A stretch of 64,000 nucleotides of DNA. Origin: Nocardia cyriacigeorgica NBRC 100375. Lineage in GTDB: Bacteria > Actinomycetota > Actinomycetes > Mycobacteriales > Mycobacteriaceae. The DNA lies in the NCBI RefSeq assembly GCF_000308555.1, contig NZ_BAFY01000052.1, positions 1 to 64,000 on the forward strand, given 5' to 3'. A model generated the notes under the pieces. It saw only the letters and a list, made by a program, of their open reading frames with translations. It made no database searches and had not been told where the DNA came from. Shown here one piece after another: positions 62,064 through 64,000 of this stretch. Both the position numbers and the translations under genes were made by a program. Position 1 is the first letter of the stretch. Each line of letters begins with the position of its first letter.

Positions 62064-63464
62064 ATGACCCGCATTGCGATCATCGGTGGCGGACCGGCCG
62101 GATACGAGGCCGCACTGGTGGCGGCCCAGCACGGCGCCGAAGTCACGCTGATCGATTCCGACGGCATCGGCGGAGCGTGCGTGCTGTGGGACTGCGTGCC
62201 GTCGAAGACCTTCATCGCCTCGACCGGGGTGCGCACCGATCTGCGCCGCGCCCGCGATCTCGGCATCACCCTCGATCCCAGTCAGGCCACGGTGTCGTTG
62301 CCGGAGGTGCACTCGCGGGTGAAGGCGCTGGCGCTGGCCCAGTCCTCGGACATCCGCTCGAAGTTGCAGACCGTCGGGGTGACGGTGCTGGCCGGCCGCG
62401 GCCAGTTGATCGATTCGGGCACCGGCCTGGCCGCGCATCGGGTGCGCGCCGCGCTCGCCGACGGCACCGAGCAGATCATCGAGGCCGAGGTGGTGCTGAT
62501 CGCCACCGGTGCCAGCCCGCGGGTGCTGCCCGGCGCCGAACCCGACGGCGAGCGCATCCTCACCTGGCGTCAGCTCTACGACCTGACCGAACTGCCGGAG
62601 ACGCTGGTGGTGGTGGGTTCCGGTGTCACCGGCGCCGAATTCGTGTCCGCCTACACCGAAATGGGCGTCCAGGTGAAGCTGGTGTCCAGCCGTGACCGGG
62701 TGCTGCCCGGTGAAGACGCCGACGCGGCGCTGGTGCTGGAGGACGCGCTGGCCGAGCGCGGTGTCGAGCTGGTCAAGCACGCACGCGCCGACGCCGTGGA
62801 GCGCACCGCCGACGGCGTCGTGGTCAAACTGGCCGACGGGCGCACCGTCTCCGGTTCGCATGCGCTGATGACCGTCGGTTCCACGCCCAATACCGACGAT
62901 CTCGGCTTGGAGCGCGTCGGCATCGAACTCGACCGCGGGTACCTGCGCGTCGACCGGGTCTCGCGCACCTCGGTGCCCGGCATCTACGCCGCGGGCGACT
63001 GCACCGGCCTGCTGCCGCTGGCCTCGGTGGCCGCCATGCAGGGCCGCATCGCGATGTACCACGCGCTCGGCGAGGGCGTGAATCCGATCCGGCTCAAGAC
63101 CGTCGCCTCGGCGGTGTTCACCCGGCCGGAGATCGCCACCGTCGGCGTCAGCCAGACCGCCATCGACAACGGCGAGGTGCCCGCCCGCACGGTGATGCTG
63201 CGGTTGAACACCAATCCGCGCGCGAAGATGTCCGGGCTGCGCCGCGGCTTCGTCAAGATCTTCTGCCGTCCGGCCACCGGTGTGGTCATCGGCGGTGTGG
63301 TGGTGGCGCCGATCGCCTCCGAGCTGATCCTGCCGATCGCCCTTGCGGTGCAGAACAATCTGACCGTCACCGACTTGGCGCAGACCTTCTCGGTGTATCC
63401 GTCGCTGACCGGATCGGTGACCGAGGCCGCTCGCCAGCTCATGCGGCACGACGATCTGGACTGA
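62064..63464 (+). CDS. lpdA: Flavoprotein disulfide reductase-family NAD(P)H quinone reductase LpdA
   Basis: A 466-residue FAD protein of the dihydrolipoamide dehydrogenase family: FAD motif IIGGGPAGYEAALVAA (6-21), redox Cys pair in GGACVLWDCVPSKTF, NAD(P) motif VVVGSGVTGAEF and second FAD motif YAAGDCTGLLPLA. The C-terminal HPTxSE motif, which supplies the His-Glu dyad for thiol chemistry, is replaced by VYPSLTGSVTEA. As in M. tuberculosis LpdA (Rv3303c), it should act as an NAD(P)H quinone reductase rather than lipoamide dehydrogenase. ATG 62064 follows GCGGAGG. Position after amiA1/Rv3304-like gene conserves synteny. Confidence 0.92.
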   Translation: MTRIAIIGGGPAGYEAALVAAQHGAEVTLIDSDGIGGACVLWDCVPSKTFIASTGVRTDLRRARDLGITLDPSQATVSLPEVHSRVKALALAQSSDIRSKLQTVGVTVLAGRGQLIDSGTGLAAHRVRAALADGTEQIIEAEVVLIATGASPRVLPGAEPDGERILTWRQLYDLTELPETLVVVGSGVTGAEFVSAYTEMGVQVKLVSSRDRVLPGEDADAALVLEDALAERGVELVKHARADAVERTADGVVVKLADGRTVSGSHALMTVGSTPNTDDLGLERVGIELDRGYLRVDRVSRTSVPGIYAAGDCTGLLPLASVAAMQGRIAMYHALGEGVNPIRLKTVASAVFTRPEIATVGVSQTAIDNGEVPARTVMLRLNTNPRAKMSGLRRGFVKIFCRPATGVVIGGVVVAPIASELILPIALAVQNNLTVTDLAQTFSVYPSLTGSVTEAARQLMRHDDLD

Positions 63465-63714
63465 GTCGGCGGTTCGACCGGCGTGTCGAGTGTTCCTGTG
63501 AGTGGGTAGGTTTCGTCACGTTGCCTGGGCGGGACAGTTGTGGTTCACTTCCGGCAGAGATGCGATCGATGGGTGGTCGTGAGGTTTGGTGTCGGGGGGA
63601 ATTCCTTTCCTGACGCGAACGGCGGGCAGCCTGGGCTGTTGGCAGTCCGAGCGTCTCACCAAAGACAGCTGAGTGTGGTCGATGACCGCACCCGGGAAAG
63701 GGATTGGGCGAAAA
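63465..63714. promoter_or_regulatory. 250-bp leader/promoter region before the last gene
   Basis: No gene is evident. The stretch next to the start is purine-rich (GGGAAAGGGATTGGGCGAAAA), including the ribosome-binding site. I looked for a ydaO/c-di-AMP riboswitch, which precedes many actinobacterial wall-hydrolase genes, and did not find its conserved segments. Confidence 0.3.
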
Positions 63715-64000
63715 GTGAAACATCGTAAGCCGAGTCGGGCGCAGCGAGCGATGGCGAGCACTTCGTTGCCGCTGGCCACCGCGGCCGCCGTAGCCACTCT
63801 GTTCGCATCGCCGGCGGGGGCCGTTCCGAACGATCAGCCCGAGGCCCCGGCGCCGACGCAGGACGAGTCGCCGAGCCAGCCGGGTACCACGCAGCCGGAG
63901 CAGTCGCAGTCGCCGACGCAGCCGGGCGTCACCGACCCGGCGAAGCCGGAGAACCCGCAGGGCAACGCCACGCCGAGCCAGCCGGGCGTCACCACCCCGA
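63715..64000 (+). CDS. Secreted Pro/Gln/Thr-rich protein, N-terminal part (runs off window)
   Basis: Only 95 codons are in the window. GTG 63715 opens on a basic segment (KHRKPSRAQRAM), followed by a hydrophobic signal core and Ala-x-Ala cleavage site (FASPAGA, about residue 38). A low-complexity region built of PSQPGTT/PTQPGVT-like units follows. Such Pro-rich spacers are typical of cell-wall-traversing actinobacterial exoproteins, including NlpC/P60 or resuscitation-factor hydrolases, but the catalytic part lies outside, so no function is assigned. Confidence 0.7.
   Translation, partial: MKHRKPSRAQRAMASTSLPLATAAAVATLFASPAGAVPNDQPEAPAPTQDESPSQPGTTQPEQSQSPTQPGVTDPAKPENPQGNATPSQPGVTTP

Noticed and set aside
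61551-63449. 632-codon minus-strand frame over lpdA
   Set aside because: His/Gly/Arg-rich composition typical of antisense frames in GC-rich genes; lpdA is the real gene.
63465-63714. Possible c-di-AMP (ydaO) riboswitch before the last gene
   Set aside because: The conserved segments of that class are not present.

Overview
The window is high-GC actinobacterial chromosome. Gene content and order match mycolic-acid-producing Corynebacteriales, most probably Nocardia or a close relative. The support is a set of blocks in the same order as, or close to, Mycobacterium tuberculosis: sdhCDAB-cdd-deoA-add, upp-pmmB-deoD-amiB1-amiA1-lpdA, metX-metY-icd, trpS-yihY-dacB and imuA'-imuB-dnaE2. An actinomycete SAM-IV riboswitch, T7SS-type substrates and DUF3558/DUF4349 lipoproteins fit the same group. 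I saw no rRNA, tRNA, CRISPR array, IS element or prophage. Most of the window is core genome with small accessory insertions.

Layout. 1-4.7 kb: a divergent three-gene envelope-stress locus (PspC membrane protein / PspC histidine kinase / LuxR regulator, like EsrISR of Corynebacterium) and a PknB-type kinase. 4.8-13.4 kb: an SOS mutasome. A LexA box precedes imuA'-imuB; a second LexA box precedes a small TPR-like gene followed by dnaE2; an alpha/beta hydrolase and an SDR lie between. 13.4-16.3 kb: DUF4349 lipoprotein, DUF167, trmL, a VapBC pair and DUF3017. 16.3-20.5 kb: metX-metY behind a SAM-IV riboswitch and a polycysteine short ORF (MCCCCLSLTHR), then icd. 20.6-23.3 kb: an imine-reductase-like gene, a divergent GATase/AraC regulator and a TetR regulator. 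23.3-28.6 kb: a complete beta-oxidation cassette (thiolase Ltp, SRPBCC, MaoC hydratase, SDR, acyl-CoA dehydrogenase) with a palindromic operator inside its promoter.

28.7-38.8 kb: secreted HAD phosphatase with Ser-rich repeats, a frameshifted DUF3558-like lipoprotein, a beta-lactamase-fold hydrolase, an alpha/beta hydrolase, xthA, a guanyl-RNase/barstar pair, TetR, trpS, yihY and dacB. 38.8-43.7 kb: a Mn/Fe-type sitABC importer, degenerate 21-bp repeats, radC, an orphan VapB and phenylalanine hydroxylase. 43.9-50.5 kb: sdhCDAB divergent from the nucleoside-salvage genes cdd-deoA-add, with an IdeR/DtxR-like iron box between them.

50.5-63.5 kb: hotdog-like protein, acidic Rv3311-like protein, a four-gene T7SS/NlpC-P60 insertion, upp, deoD and pmmB (same frame, separated by one stop codon), an enoyl-CoA hydratase, amiB1-amiA1, a gamma-glutamylcyclotransferase-like protein and lpdA. 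A secreted Pro/Gln-rich protein runs off the right edge. The items most worth follow-up are the tandem SAM-IV/polycysteine leader, the T7SS-P60 insertion, the SOS-linked TPR gene and the DeoD/PmmB junction.
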